Positions 7,903 to 16,034 are shown, counted from the first letter of the stretch. The stretch: DNA of 64,000 nucleotides from Thiodiazotropha sp050291245 (GCA_050291245.1 JBNKJP010000022.1:124001-188000), one strand, 5' to 3'. Translations and numbers: made by a program. Notes: generated by a model not told the origin, from the letters alone.

Positions 7903-9714
7903 GTGATTAACAATCTCAGAAACATCGCCATTATCGCCCACGTAGACCATGGCAAAACCACCCTGGTGGATGAACTCCTGAAGCAATCCGGCACTCTGGG
8001 GGAACGCTTCGGCAAGGTCGAGCGGGTGATGGACTCCAACGACCAGGAACGGGAACGGGGCATCACCATTCTCTCCAAGAACACCGCCATCCGCTGGAAC
8101 GATTATCGAATCAATATCGTGGATACCCCCGGGCATGCGGACTTCGGTGGCGAGGTGGAGCGGGTACTTTCCATGGTGGATTCGGTGCTACTGCTGGTGG
8201 ACGCCCAGGAGGGGCCCATGCCACAGACCCGGTTCGTTACCCAAAAGGCGTTCAAGCACGGTTTGCGGCCCATTGTCGTGGTCAACAAGATCGACAAGCC
8301 GGGTTCCCGTCCGGACTGGGTCATCGATCAGGTTTTCGAGCTGTTCGACCGGCTCGGCGCCACCGATGAACAGCTCGATTTCCCCATCATCTACACCTCG
8401 GCCGTGGGTGGCTATGCCGGTTTTGAGAACAGCATCACCGAGGGGGACATGACCCCCCTGTTCGAAACCATAGTGCAACACTGTCCGGTGCCCGATGTGG
8501 ATCCCGAGGGGCCATTTCAGATGCAGGTGTCGAATCTGGACTACAACAGCTATGTCGGTGCGATCGCTGTGGGCCGTGTGACCCGGGGTACCGTCAAACC
8601 CAACCAGCAGATCACGGTGCTGAAATATGACGGCGAGCAACAGCGGGCCAAGATCGGCCTGGTTTACGGCTATCTCGGACTGGAGCGTTTCGAGGTCGAG
8701 CAGGCAAGCGCCGGGGACATCATCGCCATCAGCGGGCTGGAGGCCCCTAATGTGTCCGATACCCTGTGCGATCCGTCTCTGCCTGAGGCGATGCCCCATC
8801 TGACCGTGGATGAGCCCACCGTTTCCATGACCTTCCAGGTCAATACCTCCCCCTTCGCCGGCCGTGAAGGCAAGTATCTCACCTCCCGTCAGCTCAAGGA
8901 GCGCCTGGAACGGGAGCTGATACACAACGTGGCGTTGCGGGTCGAGGAGGGCACCGATCCGGAGAAGTTCAAGGTGTCCGGTCGAGGTGAACTGCACCTT
9001 TCCGTGTTGATCGAGAGCATGCGCCGGGAAGGGTTCGAGCTGGCGGTATCCCGGCCTGAAGTCATCTTCCGCGAAGTGGACGGGGAGATCTGCGAGCCTT
9101 ACGAACAGTTGACCGTAGACGTGGAAGAGGGTGATCAGGGCACCATCATGGAGGCCCTGGGCATTCGCAAAGGTGAACTCAAGGATATGGTGCCGGATGG
9201 CAAGGGGCGGGTGCGCCTCGACTATATCATCCCCTCCCGCGGCCTGATCGGTTTTCAGACCGAGTTCATGACCAGCACCTCGGGTACCGGCCTGATCTAC
9301 CATGTGTTCGACCACTACGGAGAGGCCCAGCATGGCGGTATCGCGCCACGCAAAAACGGAGTACTGATCTCCAATGGCCAGGGTAAGGTGCTGGGGTTTG
9401 CTCTATACAATCTGCAGGAGCGTGGTCGACTCTTCTCCGCGCCTGGAGACGAGGTCTATGAGGGGCAGATCGTTGGTATCCACAGCCGCGATAACGACCT
9501 GGTCGTCAATCCGCTCAAGGGCAAGCAGCTGACCAATATCCGCGCAGCCGGAAAGGATGACGCAATCCTGCTCACTCCGCCGCTTCGTTTCAGTCTTGAG
9601 CAGGCCCTGGAGTTCATCGAAGACGACGAACTGGTCGAGGTCACGCCGAGCAAAATTCGGATACGCAAGAAATTCCTTTTGGAACACGAACGCAAGCGTG
9701 CTTCCCGCAGCTAG
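7903..9714 (+). CDS. typA: TypA/BipA ribosome-binding GTPase
   Basis: 603 residues from a GTG start. The N-terminus 'MINNLRNIAIIAHVDHGKTT' lines up with known BipA starts. GTPase motifs are G1 'AHVDHGKT' (13-20), G2 region 'RERGITI', G3 'DTPGH' and G4 'NKID'. Then come EF-Tu-like domain 2, EF-G-like domains III and V, and the BipA-specific C-terminal domain ending in basic residues. BipA binds the 70S ribosome and 50S assembly intermediates, and supports growth in cold and stress. It is monocistronic, with a promoter 29 bp upstream and a long inverted repeat after the stop. Length is standard for the family. Confidence 0.97.
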   Translation: MINNLRNIAIIAHVDHGKTTLVDELLKQSGTLGERFGKVERVMDSNDQERERGITILSKNTAIRWNDYRINIVDTPGHADFGGEVERVLSMVDSVLLLVDAQEGPMPQTRFVTQKAFKHGLRPIVVVNKIDKPGSRPDWVIDQVFELFDRLGATDEQLDFPIIYTSAVGGYAGFENSITEGDMTPLFETIVQHCPVPDVDPEGPFQMQVSNLDYNSYVGAIAVGRVTRGTVKPNQQITVLKYDGEQQRAKIGLVYGYLGLERFEVEQASAGDIIAISGLEAPNVSDTLCDPSLPEAMPHLTVDEPTVSMTFQVNTSPFAGREGKYLTSRQLKERLERELIHNVALRVEEGTDPEKFKVSGRGELHLSVLIESMRREGFELAVSRPEVIFREVDGEICEPYEQLTVDVEEGDQGTIMEALGIRKGELKDMVPDGKGRVRLDYIIPSRGLIGFQTEFMTSTSGTGLIYHVFDHYGEAQHGGIAPRKNGVLISNGQGKVLGFALYNLQERGRLFSAPGDEVYEGQIVGIHSRDNDLVVNPLKGKQLTNIRAAGKDDAILLTPPLRFSLEQALEFIEDDELVEVTPSKIRIRKKFLLEHERKRASRS

Positions 9715-9725
9715 TGTACCCGGCT

Positions 9726-9777
9726 ACAGATTCCGCACCCTTCACAGCTCCAATACGCTGAATGATGCGGAATCTGT
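9726..9777. repeat. 12-bp perfect inverted repeat after typA
   Basis: ACAGATTCCGCA (9726-9737) is matched by TGCGGAATCTGT (9766-9777) across a 28-nt loop, starting 11 bp after the typA stop. There is no T-run, so it is not a standard intrinsic terminator. It may stabilise the typA 3' end or be a protein site. Confidence 0.6.
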
Positions 9778-9851
9778 GATGGAGTACACCAGGCGCTTCC
9801 CAACAGGGGATGCGTGACTGGAAGGGGTTGTCCCGGTGGACTAACCTCCGG

Positions 9852-9974
9852 AAAAAGAAAAGCCCAACCGCAATCCTTGCGGTCGGGCTTATGGTCGTCG
9901 GCTTGGTTGGCTAAGCTTTTCTTCCTTGCACCATCCGTGGTGAAACATCCCTTTAAAACTTCCTTGGTGACGAC
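9852..9974 (-). ncRNA. Csr/Rsm-type regulatory small RNA, copy 1
   Basis: Minus-strand transcript predicted to start at the GTCGTC conserved with copy 2 (5' end near 9974) and to end at an intrinsic terminator (stem 9861-9890, U-rich tail 9851-9860), about 123 nt. It has five GGA motifs: ACCAAGGAAG, AAAGGGATG, a hairpin CACCA-CGGA-TGGTG presenting GGA in its loop, GCAAGGAAG, and the terminator itself, CCGCAA-GGA-TTGCGG. GGA in hairpin loops is the hallmark of RNAs that titrate CsrA/RsmA (RsmX/Y/Z, CsrB/C). A GacA-type box is centred 86.5 bp upstream. A -10-like TATATC precedes the start. The frame that crosses it has no protein character. What is seen is the motifs; the titration role is inference. 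Confidence 0.8.
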
Positions 9975-10051
9975 GGATATATGGTGCCACAAAACAGCAT
10001 CTATATCGTGGGAATAATCACTCTTTGCCTGTGAGAATATTCCCCAGTCAC

Positions 10052-10069
10052 TGTAAGTAATTTCTGACA
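10052..10069 (-). promoter_or_regulatory. GacA/UvrY-type upstream activating sequence of sRNA copy 1
   Basis: TGTAAG-N6-CTGACA, one base off the GacA box consensus TGTAAG-N6-CTTACA. Its centre (10060.5) is 86.5 bp from the predicted RNA start at 9974, exactly as in copy 2. It is expected to bind the phosphorylated response regulator and drive leftward transcription. Confidence 0.75.
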
Positions 10070-10170
10070 CGGATAAGGATTTCCAGCCTTAGCCGATGGA
10101 TGCCTGGGAACCGGTAAAAATATATCCTGATTACCTACTATGCTCCGCCATAGGGTGGTGGGTTTGAGAA

Positions 10171-10462
10171 AAGTTTTTAGTTTTGAGTTTTTAGTTTTAA
10201 GTGGATGAGTTCGCTGCGCTCACGGGTTATGGGTTCCCCCTCACCCTTCGGTGGGTGTTGTAACAGCATGCCGAGACTCATCTCAAACTGATTTTGGTTG
10301 CAGATACAATCGATTTTGTGCTTTTTATCGAACGCTTTACCGAGGCAATTCATTGTTTCCTCTTTTTGCGACACCCTCCTTCGCGGGAGAGGGGGCATAA
10401 AAAACCTGTGAGCGCAGCGAACTCATCCACTCAAAACTAAAAACTCAACACTCAAAACTACT
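10171..10462. mobile_element. palindromic MITE-like element with heptad-repeat ends, copy 1
   Basis: The two ends are inverted copies of about 55 bp. The left arm (10171-10224) is a run of 7-bp units of the form TTTTNAG followed by GATGAGTTCGCTGCGCTCAC. The right arm (10405-10462) is its reverse complement. The interior (10225-10404) holds a second nested inverted repeat (CCCCCTCACCC near 10234 against GGGAGAGGGGG near 10386) and no protein gene. A shorter relative lies at 50213-50350. No transposase is encoded, so it would be non-autonomous, or a REP/BIME-like structure. Confidence 0.75.
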
Positions 10463-10603
10463 ATCGGCGACTGATCCACTGGTTGAGTAAAGTGGGTAAT
10501 CAGGAAATGTATTTATTGGTTATGAACCTGAAACAGACCCATCACGGGGTCAGCCGGGCTGACAGAGAGGGGATGCTGGGTGGCGTCGCACGTCGGGTGA
10601 CAG

Positions 10604-10747
10604 AAAACAAAAAGCCCGACCGCATTCCATGCGATCAGGCTCATAGTCATCAAGCTTGGTTGGCAAGCTTGTCTTCAAACCACCATCCTTAGCAGCCTCG
10701 CTCCCATCCCTGTGAGCAAGTCCAGAAGGGACATCCCTGTAGACGAC
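10604..10747 (-). ncRNA. Csr/Rsm-type regulatory small RNA, copy 2
   Basis: Minus strand, predicted 5' end at the conserved GTCGTC (10747-10742), 3' end at a terminator (stem 10613-10641, U-rich tail to about 10604), about 144 nt. The 5' end carries CTACAGGGATGT, very close to the published CsrA SELEX consensus RUACARGGAUGU. It is followed by TCTGGACT, a hairpin GCTC-ACAGGGATGG-GAGC, TAAGGATGG and ATGGAAT in the terminator loop. A second hairpin (CAAGCTT...AAGCTTG) is shared in position with copy 1. A TATTAT -10 (10749-10754) precedes the start. It is about 0.77 kb from copy 1, same orientation and layout, so probably an old tandem duplication. Confidence 0.82.
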
Positions 10748-10824
10748 AATAATAGTTTGACATAAATACTCGATTTGAGTATGGGATATTGTCACGCATT
10801 CTGGTCGGATATTTCCTTTTCAAA

Positions 10825-10842
10825 TGTAAGAAAAATCTTACG
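10825..10842 (-). promoter_or_regulatory. GacA/UvrY-type upstream activating sequence of sRNA copy 2
   Basis: TGTAAG-AAAAAT-CTTACG, one base off the perfect palindrome TGTAAG-N6-CTTACA. Its centre (10833.5) is 86.5 bp from the predicted RNA start at 10747. It also lies 34 bp upstream of the divergent pip -10, so it could influence pip too. Confidence 0.82.
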
Positions 10843-10872
10843 CAACGGTCCTGCCCGGTTACCGGGTCAGGC

Positions 10873-10881
10873 TGATATACT
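10873..10881 (+). promoter_or_regulatory. probable pip promoter, extended -10
   Basis: TGA followed by TATACT (10876-10881) makes an extended -10 about 27 bp before the pip ATG. A short inverted repeat (CCTGCCCGGT / ACCGGGTCAGG, 10850-10871) sits at the -35 position, where a regulator could bind. Confidence 0.5.
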
Positions 10882-10908
10882 ATTTGAAAAAACAAGCGGC
10901 CGAGAGCC

Positions 10909-11868
10909 ATGAAAGATCTCTATCCTCCTATAGAACCCTACGCCAGTCAGCGAATCAGCGTCGGTACCCAGCATCAGTTGTACGTGGAGCAAGTTGGGAA
11001 TCCCGACGGGGTTCCCGCCCTGTTTCTGCATGGCGGGCCGGGAGCCGGGTGCGAACCCTATCACCGGCGGTTTTTCGATCCGCAGCGTTACCGCCTGGTG
11101 TTGTTCGATCAGCGTGGCAGTGGTCGTTCCACACCCCACGCGAGTCTGGATGAAAACACCACCTGGGATCTGGTCGAGGACATCGAAAGGATCCGCACTG
11201 ACCTGGGCATCGAGCACTGGTTGCTGTTTGGCGGCTCTTGGGGCTCCACCCTGGCACTCGCCTATGCCCAGAGCTTCCCTGAGCGGGTCAGGGCCCTGGT
11301 TTTGCGCGGTATCTTTCTGTGCCGGGATGAAGAGATTCGTTGGTTCTACCAATCCGGTGCCGATCGGATCTTTCCCGACTATTGGCAGGATTTTCTGGCC
11401 CCCATCCCGGAACCGGAGCGGGACGATCTGCTCCAGGCCTACTACCGAAAGCTAACGGGACCGAATGAGGTCTCGCGAATGTCAGCGGCCAAGTCCTGGT
11501 CGATCTGGGAGGGACGTACCGCCAGTCTGCATCCGAATCAGGCCGTGGTGGGATTTTTTTCCGATCCTCATACGGCCCTGAGTCTGGCGCGTATCGAGGC
11601 ACACTACTTTGTCAATCACGCCTTCCTGCGCCCCAATCAACTGCTGGAGGACTGCCCGCGTTTGCAAGGCATTCCCGGGGTTATCGTACAGGGGCGTTAC
11701 GATATGATCTGCCCCATGACCTCTGCCTGGGCGTTGCACCGGGCCTGGTCGGACAGCAAACTGGTTGTGGTTCCCGATGCCGGGCATTCGGCCGCCGAAC
11801 CGGGCATTCGCAGCGCCCTGATCGATGCCACGGATCGATTGGCCCGGCAACTGTCGGGTGGTGAATGA
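10909..11868 (+). CDS. pip: proline iminopeptidase
   Basis: 319 residues, alpha/beta hydrolase of peptidase family S33 that removes N-terminal proline from peptides in the cytoplasm. Visible motifs are the oxyanion loop 'LHGGPGAGC' (near residue 41), 'FDQRGSGRS', the nucleophile elbow 'GGSWGS' (near 110), the acid in 'GRYDMICP' and the catalytic His in 'DAGHSAAEP'. The cap domain 'WSIWEGRTASL' is typical of Pip. It is first of a two-gene operon, its stop overlapping the dtd start (ATGA). Confidence 0.95.
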   Translation: MKDLYPPIEPYASQRISVGTQHQLYVEQVGNPDGVPALFLHGGPGAGCEPYHRRFFDPQRYRLVLFDQRGSGRSTPHASLDENTTWDLVEDIERIRTDLGIEHWLLFGGSWGSTLALAYAQSFPERVRALVLRGIFLCRDEEIRWFYQSGADRIFPDYWQDFLAPIPEPERDDLLQAYYRKLTGPNEVSRMSAAKSWSIWEGRTASLHPNQAVVGFFSDPHTALSLARIEAHYFVNHAFLRPNQLLEDCPRLQGIPGVIVQGRYDMICPMTSAWALHRAWSDSKLVVVPDAGHSAAEPGIRSALIDATDRLARQLSGGE

Positions 11869-12302
11869 TCGGTCTGCTTCAAAGGGTCTCGGAAGGCCGT
11901 GTGGTAATCGACGGGGTATCCCGGGCGGAGATCGGGCAGGGGCTCGTGGTGCTGATAGGCGTTCAGAGAGAGGATGACGAACACAAGGCGCAACGTCTGT
12001 TGCAACGTCTGCTTGGATACCGGGTCTTCCCGGACCCCACCGGCCGGATGAATCTCAGTTTGCAGGATATTGGTGGAGGGTTACTGCTGGTGCCCCAGTT
12101 CACCCTGGCGGCGGATACCCGCAAAGGCATGCGTCCCGGGTTCTCCACCGCGGCGGATCCCGAGACCGGTGCAAGGCTCTTTACCTATCTGACCGAGCAG
12201 GCGGAACAATCGCATCCCTATGTGGGATCTGGCGTGTTCGGCGCCGATATGCAGGTTGAACTGATCAATGACGGGCCGGTCACGTTCTGGATCGAGACCT
12301 GA
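11865..12302 (+). CDS. dtd: D-aminoacyl-tRNA deacylase
   Basis: 145 residues. It hydrolyses D-amino acids (and glycine) from mischarged tRNA, a chiral proofreading step. The two family motifs are present: 'VPQFTLAADTRKGMRPGF' (SQxxL-type motif, here PQFTL) and the C-terminal Gly-cisPro 'NDGPVTFW'. It acts as a homodimer. The ATG overlaps the pip stop, so translation is coupled. A REP-type hairpin with a T-run follows 12 bp after the stop. Confidence 0.95.
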   Translation: MIGLLQRVSEGRVVIDGVSRAEIGQGLVVLIGVQREDDEHKAQRLLQRLLGYRVFPDPTGRMNLSLQDIGGGLLLVPQFTLAADTRKGMRPGFSTAADPETGARLFTYLTEQAEQSHPYVGSGVFGADMQVELINDGPVTFWIET

Positions 12303-12313
12303 GTCGATCCTAC

Positions 12314-12351
12314 GGGATCCTGGCATTCGCCGGGATGACGGTGGTTTTTTT
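12314..12351 (+). repeat. REP-like hairpin, possible dtd terminator
   Basis: A sequence of the form GGGATCCTGGC-ATTC-GCCGGGATGACGG followed by T7. The reverse complement matches the unit at 39651-39682 (ACCGTCATCCCGGCGNATNCC pattern), so it belongs to a dispersed family. The hairpin plus T-run could end pip-dtd transcription. Confidence 0.65.
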
Positions 12352-12487
12352 GCGTAAGTAGGTACCATTCGGCCGTACCCTCTGTCATTTCAGTATATTT
12401 TCTCTAAAATACCCGGTTTCATCGGTGTACCCAGTGATACTGGCTACGCCTAAGCATCGGATGTCATTACAGACCGGAGTCATCGTC

Positions 12488-13078
12488 ATGCAGCGAACCG
12501 CGCAGGTTGAGCGCAACACCCTGGAAACCCAGATCAGTATCAGTCTGAATCTGGACGGCAAGGGACAGGCCCGATTCGCCACCGGGGTGCACTTTCTCGA
12601 TCACATGCTGGATCAGATCGCGCGCCATGGCCTTTGGGATCTGAGTGTCGTGGCCGAGGGGGATCTGCAGATCGACGCGCACCACACGGTCGAGGATATT
12701 GGCATCACCCTGGGACAGGCCCTGGCCCAGGCGGTGGGGGACAAAAAGGGGATCCGTCGCTACGGTCACGCCTATGTGCCCCTGGATGAGGCCCTGTCCC
12801 GGGTGGTGGTGGATTTCTCCGGCCGGCCCGGTCTGGTCTTCCAGGTTCCCTTTACCCGGGCCCGCATTGGTGACTTTGACGTGGACCTGTTCCAGGAGTT
12901 CTTTCAGGGTCTGGTGAATCACGCGGGGATCACCCTGCACATCGACAATCTGCGAGGCAGCAACGCCCATCACCAGGCGGAAACCGTGTTCAAGGCGTTC
13001 GGCCGGGCCCTGCGCATGGCGCTGGAGACCGATCCGGGCATGGCGGAACAGATTCCCTCGACCAAGGGCAGTCTGTAG
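12488..13078 (+). CDS. hisB: imidazoleglycerol-phosphate dehydratase
   Basis: 196 residues, monofunctional dehydratase (no N-terminal phosphatase domain as in E. coli HisB), sixth enzyme of histidine synthesis. Mn-binding His/Glu motifs are seen in 'GVHFLDHMLDQIARHG', 'DAHHTVEDIGI' and 'GSNAHHQAETVFKAFGRAL'. The ATG at 12488 gives the normal length; the frame stays open 21 codons upstream without family resemblance. First gene of the his cluster, 18 bp before hisH. Confidence 0.96.
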   Translation: MQRTAQVERNTLETQISISLNLDGKGQARFATGVHFLDHMLDQIARHGLWDLSVVAEGDLQIDAHHTVEDIGITLGQALAQAVGDKKGIRRYGHAYVPLDEALSRVVVDFSGRPGLVFQVPFTRARIGDFDVDLFQEFFQGLVNHAGITLHIDNLRGSNAHHQAETVFKAFGRALRMALETDPGMAEQIPSTKGSL

Positions 13079-13096
13079 AGGATCACGGGAGTTCAC

Positions 13097-13738
13097 ATGT
13101 CACAACGTATCGCCGTGATCGACTACGGTATGGGGAATCTGCGTTCTGTCGCCAAGGCGGTGGAGCATGTGGCCGCCGAGGGTGATGAGGTGCTGGTCAC
13201 CGACGACCCGGAGCGGATTCTCAACTCGGACCGGGTGGTGTTTCCCGGTCAGGGGGCCGCCCGGGACTGTATGGCCGCCATTTCGGATCATCACCTCAAT
13301 CGGGCCCTCCTGGAAGCAGCGGGCAGCCGGCCCTTTCTCGGTATCTGCATGGGTCAGCAGGTGCTGCTGGAGGATAGCGAGGAGAACGGCGGCACCCGGC
13401 TGCTGGGGCTGTTTCCCGGCCATGTGCGCCGGTTCCCCGGTGGCCTGGCCCCGGATGGGGAAGCCATGAAAATCCCGCACATGGGCTGGAACCGGGTCGA
13501 ACCGAGCCGTGATCATCCCCTGTGGCAGGGGATTGGCCCGGGAAGCCGTTTCTACTTCGTGCACAGCTACTATGTGGACCCAGACGATCCGCAACTGACA
13601 GCCGCCACCACCGATTACGGGGTACGGTTCGCCAGCGCCATCGCCCATGAAAATCTTTTCGCGGTACAATTCCATCCGGAAAAAAGCGCGGATGCCGGGT
13701 TGCAACTGCTGCGAAACTTCGTCGCTTGGAAGGCCTGA
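13097..13738 (+). CDS. hisH: imidazole glycerol phosphate synthase, glutaminase subunit
   Basis: 213 residues, class I glutamine amidotransferase. The nucleophile Cys is in 'GICMGQQVLLE' (near residue 84) and the His and Glu of the triad in 'QFHPEKS' near 193-199; the oxyanion strand 'YGMGNLRS' is at the N-terminus. It makes ammonia and passes it to HisF. The HisF gene lies two genes downstream, after hisA, the usual gammaproteobacterial order. Confidence 0.96.
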   Translation: MSQRIAVIDYGMGNLRSVAKAVEHVAAEGDEVLVTDDPERILNSDRVVFPGQGAARDCMAAISDHHLNRALLEAAGSRPFLGICMGQQVLLEDSEENGGTRLLGLFPGHVRRFPGGLAPDGEAMKIPHMGWNRVEPSRDHPLWQGIGPGSRFYFVHSYYVDPDDPQLTAATTDYGVRFASAIAHENLFAVQFHPEKSADAGLQLLRNFVAWKA

Positions 13739-13801
13739 GGTCATATGGGCCCGCCGTCTCCAATCCATCCAACCTTAAACTGATCAAAGCAGGAAACTTA
13801 C

Positions 13802-14539
13802 GTGTTACTCATACCCGCGATCGACCTCAAAGACGGCCAGTGCGTGCGCCTGCGCCAGGGGCGTATGGAGGACGATACCGTCTTCTCGGACCGGCCCCTC
13901 GATATGGCCACCCGTTGGGTCGAGGCCGGAGCGCGCAGACTGCATCTGGTGGATCTCAATGGCGCCTTTGCCGGTGAACCGGTCAATGGCGAGGCGATTC
14001 GTCAAATCGCCGCCGCCTACCCGGACCTGCCCATTCAAGTGGGTGGCGGGATCCGCGACGAGGCCACCATCGAGGCCTATCTGAAAGCAGGTGTCGATTT
14101 CTGCATCATCGGCACCCAAGCGGTCCGCGAGCCGGAGTTCGTGGCGCGGGCCTGCGCCGCCTTCCCCGGACATGTCATTGTCGGCCTGGATGCGAAAGAG
14201 GGGCAGGTGGCGATCAACGGCTGGGCCGAGATCACCGACTGGGAAGTCACCGAACTGTCCCGCCGGTTCCAGGATGACGGAGTCTCCGCCATTGTCTATA
14301 CCGATATCGGTCGGGACGGTATGCTGTCGGGTCCGAATGTGGCGGCGACCCGGGACCTGGCGAACGCGATCTCCATCCCGGTCATCGCCTCCGGTGGGAT
14401 CACGGATGTGGGGGACATCGAGGCCCTTTGTAGTGCGGAAACGTCCAATATCATGGGCGCGATTACCGGTCGCGCCATCTACGAAGGCACTCTCGACTTT
14501 GCCGCCGGTCAAACCTTGGCGGACCGGTTGGCCCGATAG
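13802..14539 (+). CDS. hisA: ProFAR isomerase
   Basis: 245 residues from a GTG at 13802, preceded by AGGAAA. (beta/alpha)8 barrel that converts ProFAR to PRFAR. The first catalytic Asp is in 'PAIDLKDGQCVRL' (near residue 8) and the second in 'VYTDIGRDGML' (near 130); phosphate-binding loops are 'QVGGGIRD' and 'ASGGITDVGD'. It sits between hisH and hisF in one operon. Confidence 0.96.
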   Translation: MLLIPAIDLKDGQCVRLRQGRMEDDTVFSDRPLDMATRWVEAGARRLHLVDLNGAFAGEPVNGEAIRQIAAAYPDLPIQVGGGIRDEATIEAYLKAGVDFCIIGTQAVREPEFVARACAAFPGHVIVGLDAKEGQVAINGWAEITDWEVTELSRRFQDDGVSAIVYTDIGRDGMLSGPNVAATRDLANAISIPVIASGGITDVGDIEALCSAETSNIMGAITGRAIYEGTLDFAAGQTLADRLAR

Positions 14540-14563
14540 ACTTTTGGATCAGAGTGACAGCCT

Positions 14564-15334
14564 ATGCTAGCGAAACGCATCATCCCCTGCCTCGATGTCG
14601 ATGCCGGACGTGTGGTGAAAGGGGTGAAATTCGTCGATATCCGCGATGCGGGAGATCCCGTGGAGGTGGCGCGGCGCTACAACGAGGAGGGGGCCGATGA
14701 GATCACCTTTCTCGATATCACCGCCAGTTCGGATGATCGCGAGACCATCGTTCACGTGGTGGAGCAGGTGGCCAGTGAGGTCTTTATTCCACTGACCGTC
14801 GGAGGGGGCATCCGTACCAGCGAGGATATCCGGCGTATGCTCAATGCGGGTGCCGACAAGGTGGCGATCAACACCGCAGCGGTGTTCAACCCGGAATTCG
14901 TGCGGGAGGCCACCGAACGGTTTGGATCCCAGTGCATCGTGGTGGCGATCGACGCCAAGCAGGTATCCGGCGAGGGTGAGCCCCTTAAATGGGAGATTTT
15001 CACCCACGGGGGGCGCAAACCCACCGGCCTGGACGCCATTGAATGGGCCCGTCGCATGAGTGATTACGGAGCCGGAGAGATCCTCCTGACCAGCATGGAC
15101 CGGGACGGCACCAAGATCGGTTTCGACAATGCGCTGACCCGGGCCATCGTCAACGCGGTCCCGATACCGGTGATCGCCTCAGGTGGGGTCGGTAACCTGC
15201 AGCACCTGGTGGACGGTGTCAAACAGGGTGGCGCGGACGCGGTGCTTGCCGCCAGTATCTTCCATTTCGCCGAATACACCGTGGGTGAAGCCAAGCGCTT
15301 CATGCGGGATCAGGGCGTTGAGGTCAGATTGTGA
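14564..15334 (+). CDS. hisF: imidazole glycerol phosphate synthase, cyclase subunit
   Basis: 256 residues, barrel partner of HisH that closes the imidazole ring and releases AICAR. Catalytic Asp in 'IPCLDVDAGRVVKG' (residue 11) and Asp in 'VAIDAKQ' (near 130); phosphate sites 'TVGGGIR' and 'IASGGVGN'. The stop overlaps the hisI start (GTGA). Confidence 0.97.
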   Translation: MLAKRIIPCLDVDAGRVVKGVKFVDIRDAGDPVEVARRYNEEGADEITFLDITASSDDRETIVHVVEQVASEVFIPLTVGGGIRTSEDIRRMLNAGADKVAINTAAVFNPEFVREATERFGSQCIVVAIDAKQVSGEGEPLKWEIFTHGGRKPTGLDAIEWARRMSDYGAGEILLTSMDRDGTKIGFDNALTRAIVNAVPIPVIASGGVGNLQHLVDGVKQGGADAVLAASIFHFAEYTVGEAKRFMRDQGVEVRL

Positions 15335-15711
15335 GCTGGCTCGATCAAGTCAAGTGGGATACCGATGGTCTGGTACCGGCCATCGCCCAGGAGAGCGGGA
15401 CCGGCAAGATCCTCATGATGGCCTGGATGAATCCCGAGGCCCTGCGTCTGACCCACGAGACGGGGCATGCGGTCTACTGGTCCCGTTCCCGGGGCAAGCT
15501 CTGGCACAAAGGCGAGGAATCCGGTCACCAGCAAGTGGTGCGCAATATCCGCCTCGACTGCGATGGAGACGTGATATTGTTGGATGTTGAGCAGAAAGGG
15601 GGGATCGCCTGTCATACCGGTAGACACAACTGTTTCTATCGGGAGTTGCAGGGAGACACCTGGGTTGACGTGCTTCCGGTGTTGAAGGACCCGGATCAGA
15701 TCTATCGTTGA
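15331..15711 (+). CDS. hisI: phosphoribosyl-AMP cyclohydrolase
   Basis: 126 residues from a GTG overlapping the hisF stop. Zn and Mg ligands are visible in 'RLDCDGDVILLDVEQ' and 'CHTGRHNCFYREL'; the substrate motif is 'MMAWMNPEAL'. This is the third step of histidine synthesis. In E. coli this domain is fused to HisE; here the two are separate, with hisE 8 bp downstream. Confidence 0.96.
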   Translation: MSWLDQVKWDTDGLVPAIAQESGTGKILMMAWMNPEALRLTHETGHAVYWSRSRGKLWHKGEESGHQQVVRNIRLDCDGDVILLDVEQKGGIACHTGRHNCFYRELQGDTWVDVLPVLKDPDQIYR

Positions 15712-15719
15712 GGCGGGCC

Positions 15720-16034
15720 ATGAGCGACGTACTACAACAGTTGTCCGAGGTTCTGGAGGCGCGCAAGCAGGCCGATCCGGAGAGTTCCTACGTGGCCAAG
15801 CTTTACGCCAAAGGGTTGGACGCCATTCTCAAGAAGATCGGCGAAGAGGCCACCGAAACGGTGATGGCGGCCAAGGACGGGGTCGCTGAGAAGATCGTCT
15901 ACGAAACCGCGGATCTGTGGTTTCATACCCTGGTCCTGCTGGCGCATCAGGGACTGGGCCCGGATCGGGTGCTCGAGGAGTTACAGCGTCGCTTCGGTCT
16001 TTCGGGACTGGAGGAGAAGGCGCGCAGGGGTTAG
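15720..16034 (+). CDS. hisE: phosphoribosyl-ATP pyrophosphatase
   Basis: 104 residues from the ATG at 15720; a TTG at 15708 would overlap hisI but adds residues not seen in the family. MazG-like all-alpha NTP pyrophosphohydrolase with 'KKIGEEATETVMAAKDG' and 'YETADLWFHTLVLLAHQG' carrying the Mg-binding Glu and Asp residues. Second step of histidine synthesis, last gene of the his cluster. Confidence 0.95.
   Translation: MSDVLQQLSEVLEARKQADPESSYVAKLYAKGLDAILKKIGEEATETVMAAKDGVAEKIVYETADLWFHTLVLLAHQGLGPDRVLEELQRRFGLSGLEEKARRG

Noticed and set aside
8188..9333. 381-codon minus-strand open frame
   Set aside because: Antisense shadow of typA; no start signals or recognisable domain.
9711..10070. 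119-codon minus-strand open frame over sRNA copy 1, and a similar 81-codon one at 10550-10795
   Set aside because: They cross terminators and GacA boxes, have no ribosome site or family character, and their mutual similarity is explained by the duplicated RNA genes.
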